Under the pieces are notes generated by a model. That model did not search any database. It saw only the letters and a list, made by a program, of their open reading frames with translations, and was not told the origin of the DNA. The position numbers and the translations under genes are program-made. Below are positions 35,327 to 44,341 of a stretch of 64,000 nt of DNA, one piece after another. The DNA is from an uncultured Dialister sp. (lineage in GTDB: Bacteria > Bacillota > Negativicutes > Veillonellales > Dialisteraceae), in the NCBI GenBank assembly GCA_902462205.1, contig CABQAR010000002.1, forward strand, positions 62,001 to 126,000, read 5' to 3'. Every line of letters starts with the position of its first letter. The stretch's first letter is position 1.

Positions 35327-35704
35327 ATGGAAATACAAATCGGAGCCACAGGAAAAGCCGGGCGCGCCGTGACGGAAAAAGACACCGCCCGCATCGTGAA
35401 AAGCGGTTCTCTCAACGTACTGGCCACCCCCGTCCTTTCCGCCCTCATGGAAGAAGCCGCGGTCAATGCCCTGGCGGACTTCCTGCCCGAAGGAAAAACC
35501 TCCGTCGGCGGATATATCGCGGTCCACCATAATGCGCCCACCCTTCCCGGCCGCAGGATCGAAGCCACCGCAATCATCACAGAAGCCACGGGAAAGAAAA
35601 TCACCTTCCGGATCACCGCGAGAGAGGATGAAAAAGAAATAGGAACCGCCGACCATATCCGCTTCATCGTTGACGAGACAGACTTCATGGACAAGTTGAA
35701 ATAA
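35327..35704 (+). CDS. Hotdog-fold thioesterase (FlK-like)
   Basis: 125 residues. A single hotdog domain: TPVLSALMEEAAVNAL, SVGGYIAVHHNAPTLPGRR, ITEATGKKITFRI, TADHIRFIVD. The T/E/H set resembles the fluoroacetyl-CoA thioesterase FlK, whose relatives hydrolyse short acyl-CoA. AAAGGAGG stands 7 nt before the ATG at 35327. Alone on the plus strand, divergent from mltG. Confidence 0.8.
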   Translation: MEIQIGATGKAGRAVTEKDTARIVKSGSLNVLATPVLSALMEEAAVNALADFLPEGKTSVGGYIAVHHNAPTLPGRRIEATAIITEATGKKITFRITAREDEKEIGTADHIRFIVDETDFMDKLK

Positions 35705-35707
35705 CGC

Positions 35708-35742
35708 AAAAGAGCCTCTGCCAAACAGCAGAAGCTCTTTTT
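35708..35742 (+). terminator. Terminator of the thioesterase gene
   Basis: AAAGAGC and TCTGC pair with GCAGA and GCTCTTT around a short loop; TTTTTGA follows. Confidence 0.75.
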
Positions 35743-35847
35743 GATTCCCATGCCCCCATCCGCCAGACAGGGCGGTGAAGCACGATGTTTCATACTACTG
35801 TAAAAGTCAGCAGCCTTGCCACGTTCCATCCTTGGGCTGCGAATCCT

Positions 35848-36135
35848 CTACGGATGGAAGTGATACCAGAAATAAACAGAAAACAGAAGCTGCAGCATGA
35901 AAATCATCGGGACGCCGAACTGGAATTTCACATGCCTTGTCTTATGACGGAAAACCTGCATGGCGGCAAATGCGCCGACAGATCCTCCAAGAATGGCGAG
36001 AAGAAGCAGGGTAAGCTCCGAAATCCGCCACCATCCGTTGATCGCTTTCCACTTATCGATGCCGTACATCAGGAACGCAAGCGCATTCATGAACGCGAGC
36101 CATCCCCCAACCATCTGCCACATTTCCATTTCCAT
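35848..36135 (-). CDS. DUF1294-family small membrane protein
   Basis: 95 residues with three membrane helices. MYGIDKWKAINGWWRISELT, LLLLAILGGSVGAFAAMQVF and RHKTRHVKF are the DUF1294 signature. The function is not known; the conserved D-K-x-x-A and RHKT motifs lie at membrane boundaries. Several Met codons near the start (36135, 36129, 36123) make the exact start uncertain. Confidence 0.8.
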   Translation of the reverse strand: MEMEMWQMVGGWLAFMNALAFLMYGIDKWKAINGWWRISELTLLLLAILGGSVGAFAAMQVFRHKTRHVKFQFGVPMIFMLQLLFSVYFWYHFHP

Positions 36136-36273
36136 ACCGCCTTATCCAATAAAACCATATATCCCATTATACTATTTCACGGAACCGTCCCCTTATTTCC
36201 ATCCGTCCCTTACATATGTAGTATAATGATACATACGAATCTGACAGAAATTATACCGTAACGGAGGAACCCC

Positions 36274-36762
36274 ATGGCAGACACACTGCAATTTAATCCG
36301 GGCAGAAACAAAAAAGCCGATCTATTTGAAAAATACATGAAAGACAATGACCTGAATTTCTTCCAGCGCCGTGACGTCCATGACCAGAAAGACACCGTCG
36401 TCTTCATCACAGCCGTCCCCGCCGGAGACAGCCACCGCCTCGTCGCCGCCGTCCTCACGGACAACAGCATGTACACCGTCGTCCGCATCCATCTGGGCAT
36501 CGCGCCGGTCGGCCCCGCCCATCAGACCTTCCTTGCCTTCATAGGGAAACTCAATGCCACCCATTCCATCTTCAAATACACCCTCACAGAAGATAACAAC
36601 GCCTTCCTTGACATCTGCATCACCTCAAGACCGGACTTCTTCGATCCCGAAGTCGTCCGCACCTCGCTGAACCTCATCGTCTACCACCTGCAGGAAACCT
36701 ACGAGGACATCGCCAGACGGCTTGCAAAACCGGGCGACGCCTCCGAAGGCTTTGAATTATAA
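36274..36762 (+). CDS. YbjN-like cytoplasmic protein
   Basis: 162 residues, no signal peptide or membrane segment. The alpha/beta pattern (helix, strands with VVFITAVPAGDSHRLVAAVL, SMYTVVRIHLG, and a closing long helix RTSLNLIVYHLQETYEDIAR) resembles YbjN/type III chaperone-like domains, which bind other proteins. GGAGG precedes the ATG. The deformylase-like gene follows 40 nt later on the same strand. Confidence 0.6.
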   Translation: MADTLQFNPGRNKKADLFEKYMKDNDLNFFQRRDVHDQKDTVVFITAVPAGDSHRLVAAVLTDNSMYTVVRIHLGIAPVGPAHQTFLAFIGKLNATHSIFKYTLTEDNNAFLDICITSRPDFFDPEVVRTSLNLIVYHLQETYEDIARRLAKPGDASEGFEL

Positions 36763-36802
36763 AAAGCACGGACAGAAAATATCAAACGCACAGGGAACAA
36801 CC

Positions 36803-37216
36803 ATGATCAGACCCATCGTCAAAGACATCCTGCTTCTGTCACAGAAATCAGAACAGGCAAAAAGAAACGACCTGTCCGCCGCCTGTGACCTCGCGGACAC
36901 ACTGGAAGCAAACAAAGACCGCTGCGTAGGCATGGCCGCCAACATGATCGGCATCACGAAAAACATCATCGCCGTTAAAGACGGAAGCACCTCCCTCGTC
37001 ATGCTGAATCCGGCCATCACGAAAACCTCGAAGGAAACCTACGAAACAGAAGAAGGCTGCCTCTCCCTCACAGGCAGCCGATCCGTCACCAGATACAGAT
37101 GGATCGAAGTCACATGGGAAGACATGAAATTCAGAAAACAGAAAAAACGCTTCCACGATTTCCCCGCGCAGATCATCCAGCACGAAATCGACCACCTGCA
37201 GGGGATATTGATTTAA
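36803..37216 (+). CDS. Peptide deformylase family protein, variant motif I
   Basis: 137 residues, shorter than housekeeping Def (about 165). The metal ligands are intact: Cys86 in EGCLSL, and His127 and His131 in QHEIDH with catalytic Glu128. Motif I is GMAANMIG, so the Gln of GxGxAAxQ that stabilises the transition state is Met. It could be a true deformylase with altered rate or specificity, or act on other formyl substrates. The start at 36803 has AGGGA upstream; the longer frame overlaps the previous gene. Confidence 0.75.
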   Translation: MIRPIVKDILLLSQKSEQAKRNDLSAACDLADTLEANKDRCVGMAANMIGITKNIIAVKDGSTSLVMLNPAITKTSKETYETEEGCLSLTGSRSVTRYRWIEVTWEDMKFRKQKKRFHDFPAQIIQHEIDHLQGILI

Positions 37217-37232
37217 AAAATAAACGAACACG

Positions 37233-37281
37233 GAAAAAGCTTTATCCGCATGATGTCACTTATCTCAGATAAAGCTTTTTC
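37233..37281. terminator. Bidirectional terminator between the deformylase-like gene and the activase gene
   Basis: GAAAAAGCTTTATC and GATAAAGCTTTTTC form a perfect 14-bp stem; T-runs are present on both strands. Confidence 0.85.
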
Positions 37282-37294
37282 TGTTAAATATGAA

Positions 37295-40255
37295 TTACTT
37301 GTTATTTAAGCGGGATATTCCCTTATCTCTTTCTTTCATTTCTGATAAAAGTGTTCGCAGTCTGATTTTTATTGCCCCCGTATTCGTCCCCTGGTCCAAA
37401 CTGAGCACAGTAAAAAATCTTTTACCATTCCTTAGCCCGGGTTCTATCTCTTCCATAACATGACGATCCATCCCACAACCAACTGAACGTAGAATCACTA
37501 ACTCCAGCCGTTCATTTTTTCTGACAGCTTCGTAGGAATCATGAAATATCCTCTCCGTATTCCTGCCCCCACCAACAGGGCCACCGCCAGCCAATAACGA
37601 AAAACCTTCTCCGGACAATACCGGCATCCCTAAAGACAGGCTCATATACGGTACTCCTTTATGTAACTGGGCATCTATCTGGCATGACTTTCCCGCAAAT
37701 ACCCATCCATACCTTTTATTTTTTTCCATCCATGAGAGTGCCTTCTTCATTTCTGCACGATATTTATTTTCATAGGCGGCTAATTCGGAATACCCTGCCT
37801 CTATTGCCTCTTTTATTTTTTTAGGCGGAATATCCGGCATATATTGGCAAAGACGTTTTTCCAGCCGCTTATCCCCCCATTCCGGCAAAGTGGGGTGCAA
37901 AAAGGGAATTGAAGAATCTAAAATCTGTCTTTTCATAAACCGTGCCAATATATGCCCATAAAGAGCATGACGTTTTTCATCGGTATAGATATTATCCCAT
38001 TCCCGTTTATGGGCAGGCATCCAGATAAAATCCGGTTTCCTTCTCAGCAGATTCTGTAAATGCCCATGTGCCAATATGCATGGATAGCAATGCACCCTGC
38101 GAGGAATAGTCATGGATGCTTCTTTTGCATCCTTATCATTCCATTCGGAAATCATGATGTCATATTCCAAAGCATTCCAGAATCCGGCCCAGAATGGAAA
38201 ATCAGACCACATGTCCAGTACTGCAGGGATCCCTACAACGCCCCGACAGCTCCCTCTTAAGTTCCGTTTCCTAAAGACATTATTTTTCACCCATCTGTAT
38301 AAGTTGGGTAATCGATGTATATGATCCTGCTTTTCCCGGCTAAAAAGCATTTCTCCTGTTTCACAACGATTCCCTGTAATAAAAACTTCTCCATTTGAAA
38401 AACGCTTAATATTTACTTGGCAGTGATTCCCGCACCCTGGACACGGACGGGTTTCCCCCTCCATACGGAATTTGAGTATTTCCTCCGGCTTTAAAAGTGT
38501 AGACGTATGGGATGCGCCAAACAAATCCTTTGCTTTAAGAGCCATTCCATATGCTCCCATTAGTCCGGAAATATCTGGTCGAATGACTTCTTTTCCTATC
38601 AGCTTTTCAAGAGCTCTTAAAACTGCGTCATTATAAAAGGTTCCGCCTTCTGCCACCACATAATTCCCCAGTTCCTCACACGAACCAAGACGTATGACGC
38701 TGAATAAAGCATTTTTTACCACGGCCACACAAAGCGCGGCTGCCAGTTCATCAGGTTGCAGTCCATTACCTTGAAGCTTCTTTACATGGGAATTCATAAT
38801 CACAGTACAGTGTCGGCCTAAATCCGGCATTTGCTTCGCAAGTGCCGCCATTGCAGCAAACTCCCGAATATCCACATGCATGCTTTCTGCAAAGGTTTCC
38901 AAAAAAGAACCGCACCCCGAGGCACATACGCCATTTAAAGATATCCTGTCTATTTTCCCATTTTTAAGCTGGCAATACTTCATATCCTGACCGCCGATAT
39001 CCAGCACCGCCGTTACGTCGGGACAAAAAAAGCGGGCAGCCCTAAGGTGGGCCATCGTTTCCACTTCTCCTGTATCGACATGGAAAGCCTTCTTTAAAAG
39101 CCCTTCTCCATATCCTGTCACTCCGCTTCCTGCCAAATAGCAGTTTCCCGGTAAACACCCATAAGCGTCCAAAAGCAGCCTGCCTGTCCGAGAGAGTACA
39201 TCGCCCTTATGATTTTCATACCATTCTTTTAAAATAGCGCCTGATTTTGAAATCAAAACTGCCTTCAATGTCGTAGAGCCTGCATCTATTCCGAGCCATA
39301 CAGGCCCCGAGGATTTTTCCAGCAGTTCTTTTTTCGCCTTGGCCTTGCCATGCCTTTCTGAAAAACTCTTGTATTCTTCTTCGGAACTAAATAATCCTTC
39401 CACGATTTCTATATCAGAAAGCGCCCTTGTTTGTTCCCGGAAAATCCGATTTTCCAGTGTTTTCCATAACACGCCTTTACTTTTTCCGGACAGACAAGAT
39501 GCCCCGATAGCTTGATAAAACACTCCATCATCCGGACAAAAAGCCTCCCCATCTTTTAACCCTAATTCTTTCTGAAGACAATCCCGCAATGCAGGCAAAA
39601 AACATAGCGGCCCTCCTAAAAAAATGATCTTCCCCCGTAAAGGCCTTCCATGCGACAATCCGGAAATCACCTGGTTTGCCAAAGCATGAAAAAGAGAAAT
39701 CGCCAGGTCAGCCTTCTCTACCCCTTCATTTAAAAGCCCTTGTGCATCTGTTTTAGCAAACACGCCGCAACGGGATGCAATAGGATATACTTTCTTCCCT
39801 CTGCCTGCCAGCCTGTCGAGACCTTCCACGTTGGTTCCCAGCAGCTTTGCCATATGTTCTAAAAATGCTCCCGTTCCACCGGCACAGGCACGATTTACAT
39901 GCTGCGTTACAGCAGGTTTGAAATACGTTATCTTTGCACTTTCTCCACCAATTTCGACTACATTATCCACATTTATCGAACAATGTTGAAGGTAGGCCAA
40001 TTCTGCGTCTATTTCATTGATATAAGGAATTTGTAAGCATTTAGCTATTTCCTCTCCTCCCTGTCCGGTAATCGCCAATCTGGGCATGGTCTTTCCATAC
40101 TCCGCTGCCCATCCACGTATCATGCGGCGGACAGTTTCCATGACCTTATATTCATGGAATACATACTGCCTGTCTAAAACTCTGCCATCACCGTCGCATA
40201 TATATGATTTAACTGAAACGGCGCCAATATCTATTCCCACAAAAACGGATTTCAT
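37295..40255 (-). CDS. Fused double ASKHA ATPase (BadF/BcrA activase) with DUF2229 dehydratase-like domain
   Basis: 986 residues. Domain 1 (about 1-260) is a 2-hydroxyacyl-CoA dehydratase activase: VGIDIGAVSVK, Cys124 in NRACAGGTGAFLEHMA and Cys163 in SRCGVFAKTD, the spacing of the two 4Fe-4S ligands of HgdC. Domain 2 (about 320-590) repeats it: LGIDAGSTTLKAVL, DIGGQDMKY, VCASGCGSFLE, HCTVIMNSH. Then come CPGCGNHCQ and a DUF2229 region (IPAVLDMWSDFPFWAGF, CYPC, GCGMD) related to the double-cubane-cluster dehydratase subunits. Such pairs use ATP to push electrons to very low potential. No dehydratase or CoA-transferase gene is near, so this is an orphan. GGAG is 5 nt before the ATG at 40255. 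It lies 226 nt after a metal-chelate uptake operon. Confidence 0.85.
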   Translation of the reverse strand: MKSVFVGIDIGAVSVKSYICDGDGRVLDRQYVFHEYKVMETVRRMIRGWAAEYGKTMPRLAITGQGGEEIAKCLQIPYINEIDAELAYLQHCSINVDNVVEIGGESAKITYFKPAVTQHVNRACAGGTGAFLEHMAKLLGTNVEGLDRLAGRGKKVYPIASRCGVFAKTDAQGLLNEGVEKADLAISLFHALANQVISGLSHGRPLRGKIIFLGGPLCFLPALRDCLQKELGLKDGEAFCPDDGVFYQAIGASCLSGKSKGVLWKTLENRIFREQTRALSDIEIVEGLFSSEEEYKSFSERHGKAKAKKELLEKSSGPVWLGIDAGSTTLKAVLISKSGAILKEWYENHKGDVLSRTGRLLLDAYGCLPGNCYLAGSGVTGYGEGLLKKAFHVDTGEVETMAHLRAARFFCPDVTAVLDIGGQDMKYCQLKNGKIDRISLNGVCASGCGSFLETFAESMHVDIREFAAMAALAKQMPDLGRHCTVIMNSHVKKLQGNGLQPDELAAALCVAVVKNALFSVIRLGSCEELGNYVVAEGGTFYNDAVLRALEKLIGKEVIRPDISGLMGAYGMALKAKDLFGASHTSTLLKPEEILKFRMEGETRPCPGCGNHCQVNIKRFSNGEVFITGNRCETGEMLFSREKQDHIHRLPNLYRWVKNNVFRKRNLRGSCRGVVGIPAVLDMWSDFPFWAGFWNALEYDIMISEWNDKDAKEASMTIPRRVHCYPCILAHGHLQNLLRRKPDFIWMPAHKREWDNIYTDEKRHALYGHILARFMKRQILDSSIPFLHPTLPEWGDKRLEKRLCQYMPDIPPKKIKEAIEAGYSELAAYENKYRAEMKKALSWMEKNKRYGWVFAGKSCQIDAQLHKGVPYMSLSLGMPVLSGEGFSLLAGGGPVGGGRNTERIFHDSYEAVRKNERLELVILRSVGCGMDRHVMEEIEPGLRNGKRFFTVLSLDQGTNTGAIKIRLRTLLSEMKERDKGISRLNNK

Positions 40256-40481
40256 CGATTCTCCATTTCTTTCCGAAAAGCGGTACTTATTCCATGTATA
40301 TTCGTGTTTTACGTTATACCGAGCCTTTCCCACAAACAAATTCCTGTCAGTATCCTGTATTGGAATACCGCGCGATTTCTATCTTTTGTTCTTATCAACA
40401 TACCATTCATTTTGCTTTTCAATTCTTCTAAAATATATAAACAAACAGTAGAAACATCCTGGTCATAATCTCTTTCATTCT

Positions 40482-41495
40482 TTAATTTTTAGAATGAAAA
40501 TCATATTCCTTTGCAAAGATAAATTGTCCCGGATACATGTACATAGCCATATATCCGGCTGAATCTATCACTCTGGTCATAGGGCCATACGCATATTTTA
40601 ATGGTATTCCATGCAGCCGATTATTTTGGATGAATTTCAGATGTTGAAAAGCCTTTTTATTCCTGACACTATTTAATCGGGACTCTGTATCATCATAGGT
40701 AATTATAAAAACAACATCCGGATTTTCATTCACCACCACCTCATCGCTGATCATGGCTGTGGTAACGGGCACCTCTCCCCCCAGTTTAGCCGCTATATCT
40801 CCTGCAATCTTATCCCTTCCATAGGAAACAGTTGTAGACAGCAAATCCAAAATCATGACCTTGGGCGGAGTCCCCTTTGCATTCTTCCGGACCGCATCAA
40901 ACCGTGAATTTGTAGCCAAAATGATTGTTTCTGCTTGTTTCTCCCTGTGGTATATCCTTCCCATATCATGAATATATTTCATTTCTCTTTCGACAGTTTC
41001 CTGTTTATTCATTTTTCCCGGGCTGGTTGTATTTAAAGAGACCATCGTATGGATCCCCTTCGAATTCCAGTATCCTGTACTTCCTAAGCGGTTTTTGGAA
41101 AACCAAGATTCCTCTGAAACGATCAGATCCGGTTTCAGTTCCAGCACGCTTTCCAAAGTGATTTCCTGCCGCGAAATAAATGCCAGTTTTTGAAATTCTT
41201 CCTGATTAGACTCTTTTATCGGAAAGTCTTTGCTATCTTCATATTTAACCGCCCATTTAATGGAATCTCCCACTTCCAAATCCAAAAGAGTCTCTGTCTG
41301 TGCCGCACCTATAACCATGACTCTTGAAGGTATCTGTGTAAAATATTCTATGTTCGGGCCTATTTCAAAATAATTTTCTACCTGGATATTCTCCACATCC
41401 ACACCGCTATGGCGTATATTTTTATCATCATGCCACCCGCAACCTCCAGAGATGGAAATTATCATCATAAAAGCAACGAACATAAGCAGTTTCAT
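40482..41495 (-). CDS. ABC transporter substrate-binding lipoprotein (iron/siderophore or corrinoid type)
   Basis: 337 residues. The lipobox ISGGC follows a short signal sequence. A class III binding-protein fold: VMVIGAAQTETLLDL, LELKPDLIVSEESWF, then a second lobe with MILDLLSTTVSYGRD, IAAKLGG and PDVVFIITYDD. This group binds ferric siderophores, haem or cobalamin. The start is in an ATGA overlap with the permease gene upstream and has its own GGAGG. Last gene of the uptake operon. Confidence 0.85.
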   Translation of the reverse strand: MKLLMFVAFMMIISISGGCGWHDDKNIRHSGVDVENIQVENYFEIGPNIEYFTQIPSRVMVIGAAQTETLLDLEVGDSIKWAVKYEDSKDFPIKESNQEEFQKLAFISRQEITLESVLELKPDLIVSEESWFSKNRLGSTGYWNSKGIHTMVSLNTTSPGKMNKQETVEREMKYIHDMGRIYHREKQAETIILATNSRFDAVRKNAKGTPPKVMILDLLSTTVSYGRDKIAGDIAAKLGGEVPVTTAMISDEVVVNENPDVVFIITYDDTESRLNSVRNKKAFQHLKFIQNNRLHGIPLKYAYGPMTRVIDSAGYMAMYMYPGQFIFAKEYDFHSKN

Positions 41496-42511
41496 GAACC
41501 ACCTCCATATTTATGCCGCAAAAGCATCCACACAAAAACCGGTGCACCGCATACTGCAGCAGCGATGCCAATTGGAATCGAAACTCCTGGTATACAATTC
41601 CTCCCCAATACATCTGACCAAGACAAAAAGCAGCCTCCTGCCAAGAATGCAAAAAAGACCAGCTTCTTATGTCCGCTTCCTACGATTAAACGGATCATGT
41701 GAGGAATAATTAACCCCACAAAACCAATTATGCCGGTCATATACACGATGGTTCCCATAATCACTGCAATGATTAAAATATATAACTTTCTGTAATGCGC
41801 CAAATTCCGCCCCATGCTGAGTGACAATTCATCTCCTACCAGCATTAAATCCAGAATACGGCATTGGCTCATAAAAAAAGCCAGCCCTGCCAGAATGACA
41901 ATGGCCAAAACGCCTATACTTCCCCACTCTTCTGTTTGTATATTCCCCATTAGCCAAAATTGGATTGATTTAGTCTTGTTTACATCTGACAAATATGCAA
42001 CGATGAAGCTCAATGTTGCAGTGCAGAGCGCATTTACGGCGAATCCTATCAGTAGTAAAATCAAAGCCTGATTTCCTGCCACGAAGGACGAGAAAATCAA
42101 AATCAAAATAGAAACTAAAACAGCTCCTACAAAGGCAAATAAGCCTGTCCCATTGATCCCCTCTATGATCCCCACGCCAGCGGCTATGGCAAAAACCGCC
42201 CCCAGAGCCGCTCCCGCGGAAATTCCCAGAAGATATGGATCAGCCAATGGATTTTTCATGACCGACTGCATAACAGTCCCGCACAGAGCCAATCCGCTGC
42301 CTGCCAAAAATGCCAGTATAAAATGCGGAAGCCTTATATATTTCACTACATCGGTTACTGCAGAACCCGTCTCCCCTGAGTCCGTCACCATCTGCCATAC
42401 AGCCAGGGCCGCCTCCCCTGGCGTTGCCGGAACAATACCCCATGATAATGTTAAAAATGAAGCCGCCAGAAATAGTATGGCCATCATGGCAAATCCCACA
42501 GACTTCTTCAT
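41492..42511 (-). CDS. FecCD-family ABC permease
   Basis: 339 residues with about ten membrane helices. RLPHFILAFLAGSGLALCGTVMQSVMKNPLADPYLLGISAGA and GIIGFVGLIIPHMIRL, given here in pieces, are the BtuC/FecCD signatures. The ATG at 42511 overlaps the ATPase stop (ATGA) with AGAAGG upstream. With the second permease it probably forms a heterodimeric channel, as FepD/FepG do. Confidence 0.9.
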   Translation of the reverse strand: MKKSVGFAMMAILFLAASFLTLSWGIVPATPGEAALAVWQMVTDSGETGSAVTDVVKYIRLPHFILAFLAGSGLALCGTVMQSVMKNPLADPYLLGISAGAALGAVFAIAAGVGIIEGINGTGLFAFVGAVLVSILILIFSSFVAGNQALILLLIGFAVNALCTATLSFIVAYLSDVNKTKSIQFWLMGNIQTEEWGSIGVLAIVILAGLAFFMSQCRILDLMLVGDELSLSMGRNLAHYRKLYILIIAVIMGTIVYMTGIIGFVGLIIPHMIRLIVGSGHKKLVFFAFLAGGCFLSWSDVLGRNCIPGVSIPIGIAAAVCGAPVFVWMLLRHKYGGGS

Positions 42512-43275
42512 GGCAGCCTTCTTTCGTAAATAATCGCCGGTCTGCCATCTGGCCGTTGGCACACCATAGATTTGACATGATAAAGCATTTCTATGGTCTC
42601 CGGTATCAAGACTTCTTCTGGCGTTCCTTCTGCAACAATCTTCCCTTGGTCAATGGCAATGATCCGATCGCAATACATAGCTGCCATATTCAAATCATGT
42701 ATTGCTGCCACAACCGTTAATGAACGTCCGCTGACCATATTCATGATCTGCAGCTGGTAAGTAATATCCAGATGGTTTGTCGGCTCATCCAAAATCAGGC
42801 AAGGGGTCTTCTGTGCCAACGCCCGTGCCAGCATGACGCGTTGTTGTTCTCCTCCGGACAATGATGAAAAGGATAATAACTCCATGCCTTTGACACCAGT
42901 TTCCGCCATCGCTTCATCAGCAATTTCTTTATCTTCCGCATTATCTCCTTCCATGATCCCTTTGTACGGAGTCCGCCCCATAAGAACCACATCCTTGACA
43001 CGAAAATCCAATCCTATCTTATGTGTCTGTGTCAAAACGGCAATTTTCTTCGCGCTCTCCTTGTAAGAGAGCCCGGACACCGCCTGATCGTCCAGAAACA
43101 CTTCTCCTGCATATGGCTTGAGCACACGATAGATGCACTTAAGAAGCGTACTTTTCCCGCTGCCATTCGGCCCTATTAATCCTGTCAGTTCATTGGTATG
43201 AAAAGAGATATTGATGTTTTTTAATATATCCCGCTTCCCATATCGAGCCGACATATTTTCTATCTGTATCTTCAC
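42508..43275 (-). CDS. ABC transporter ATPase (FecE/BtuD type)
   Basis: 255 residues. Walker A GPNGSGKST, Q-loop VLTQTH, signature LSGGEQQR, Walker B CLILDEPTNHLD, H-loop AAIHD. It powers the two neighbouring permeases. It overlaps both of them by 4 nt (ATGA), so stoichiometric coupled translation is likely. Confidence 0.93.
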   Translation of the reverse strand: MKIQIENMSARYGKRDILKNINISFHTNELTGLIGPNGSGKSTLLKCIYRVLKPYAGEVFLDDQAVSGLSYKESAKKIAVLTQTHKIGLDFRVKDVVLMGRTPYKGIMEGDNAEDKEIADEAMAETGVKGMELLSFSSLSGGEQQRVMLARALAQKTPCLILDEPTNHLDITYQLQIMNMVSGRSLTVVAAIHDLNMAAMYCDRIIAIDQGKIVAEGTPEEVLIPETIEMLYHVKSMVCQRPDGRPAIIYERRLP

Positions 43276-44297
43276 ATTTTTTCACCTCCATATTCACTCG
43301 TCTGTTTCAGCAACATAAAAATGAATAAAGGAGCACCAATAAATGAGAGCATGACCCCAATTGGTATATCTGATCCATGGATGATCGTACGCCCCAGCAT
43401 ATCTGCCCATACGGTAAGAATTCCTCCGCAAATCACCGATAAAATCAGCAATTCCCGATGATTGCCCCCATATTGCAGCCGCACAAAATGCGGAACTATC
43501 AATCCCACAAAGCCGATTAATCCTGCCTGCATAATAATGCATCCTACAAGCAATGAATTCAGCAACAAATACAACCGAAAAAAAGGAAATATATCCTTAC
43601 CGAGCGGAAGCACATCCTCCCTACCAACCGCCATCAGATTTAAAATCCTTGACTGCGTTATAAAAAAAATCGACATGGCCAGCACAATAAACAGCAAAAA
43701 AGTTGAATTTTCTAACTTAGCAAAAGCCACGCTTCCCATAAGCCAATATAATGTAACATCCACTCCAGAAGAAGAAGCCCCGGAATAAATGATTACCCCC
43801 GTCAATCCGCTGCATACAGCCCCCAACGCCACGCCAAAAATTAAAAGATGCGCGATATCTTCCTTATATTTTTCTGATATGGCAATTACACAGAGAGAAA
43901 CAAGCAATGCCCCCGCGAAAGCACCTATTCCCATTAGGTATGCCCCTGCGACAGATACGCCTGTTCCTAGAAAAACGGCGGTAACTACTCCTAAAGAGGC
44001 TCCGGAAGATATACCCATGATATAAGGGCTTGCCATTGGATTTCTGAACATGGCCTGCATCACGACACCGGATAATGCCAATCCCATACCGGAAGCAGTG
44101 GACAGAATAACCCGTGGCAAGCGAATGTCCCATATGATATCGACAGCATCTCCACCTTTACCGAATAGTGCCTGCAACGCATCCAAACAGGATAACCTTG
44201 AATACCCCAAAAGTAAACCCAAAAAGCATGAAAAAAGCAGTATGGAAACAAGGAACACGATCAGCCTCGCTGACACCTGTCTTATTCCATACTGCAT
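43272..44297 (-). CDS. FecCD-family ABC permease
   Basis: 341 residues, about ten membrane helices. IRLPRVILSTASGMGLALSG, RNPMASPYIMGISSGASLG and GLIGFVGLIVPHFVRLQYGG are the family signatures. It differs clearly from the permease at 41492, consistent with two distinct halves of one channel. AAGGAG precedes the ATG. It starts 44 nt after the TonB receptor gene. Confidence 0.9.
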   Translation of the reverse strand: MQYGIRQVSARLIVFLVSILLFSCFLGLLLGYSRLSCLDALQALFGKGGDAVDIIWDIRLPRVILSTASGMGLALSGVVMQAMFRNPMASPYIMGISSGASLGVVTAVFLGTGVSVAGAYLMGIGAFAGALLVSLCVIAISEKYKEDIAHLLIFGVALGAVCSGLTGVIIYSGASSSGVDVTLYWLMGSVAFAKLENSTFLLFIVLAMSIFFITQSRILNLMAVGREDVLPLGKDIFPFFRLYLLLNSLLVGCIIMQAGLIGFVGLIVPHFVRLQYGGNHRELLILSVICGGILTVWADMLGRTIIHGSDIPIGVMLSFIGAPLFIFMLLKQTSEYGGEKM

Positions 44298-44341
44298 GAT
44301 TTCTCCTTCTCTATTTTACCAATCTGGAAATATTCATAAAA

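Noticed and set aside
35215..35829. 204-codon minus-strand frame
   Set aside because: It lies opposite the hotdog thioesterase gene, which has clear motifs and a strong SD; this frame is a shadow.
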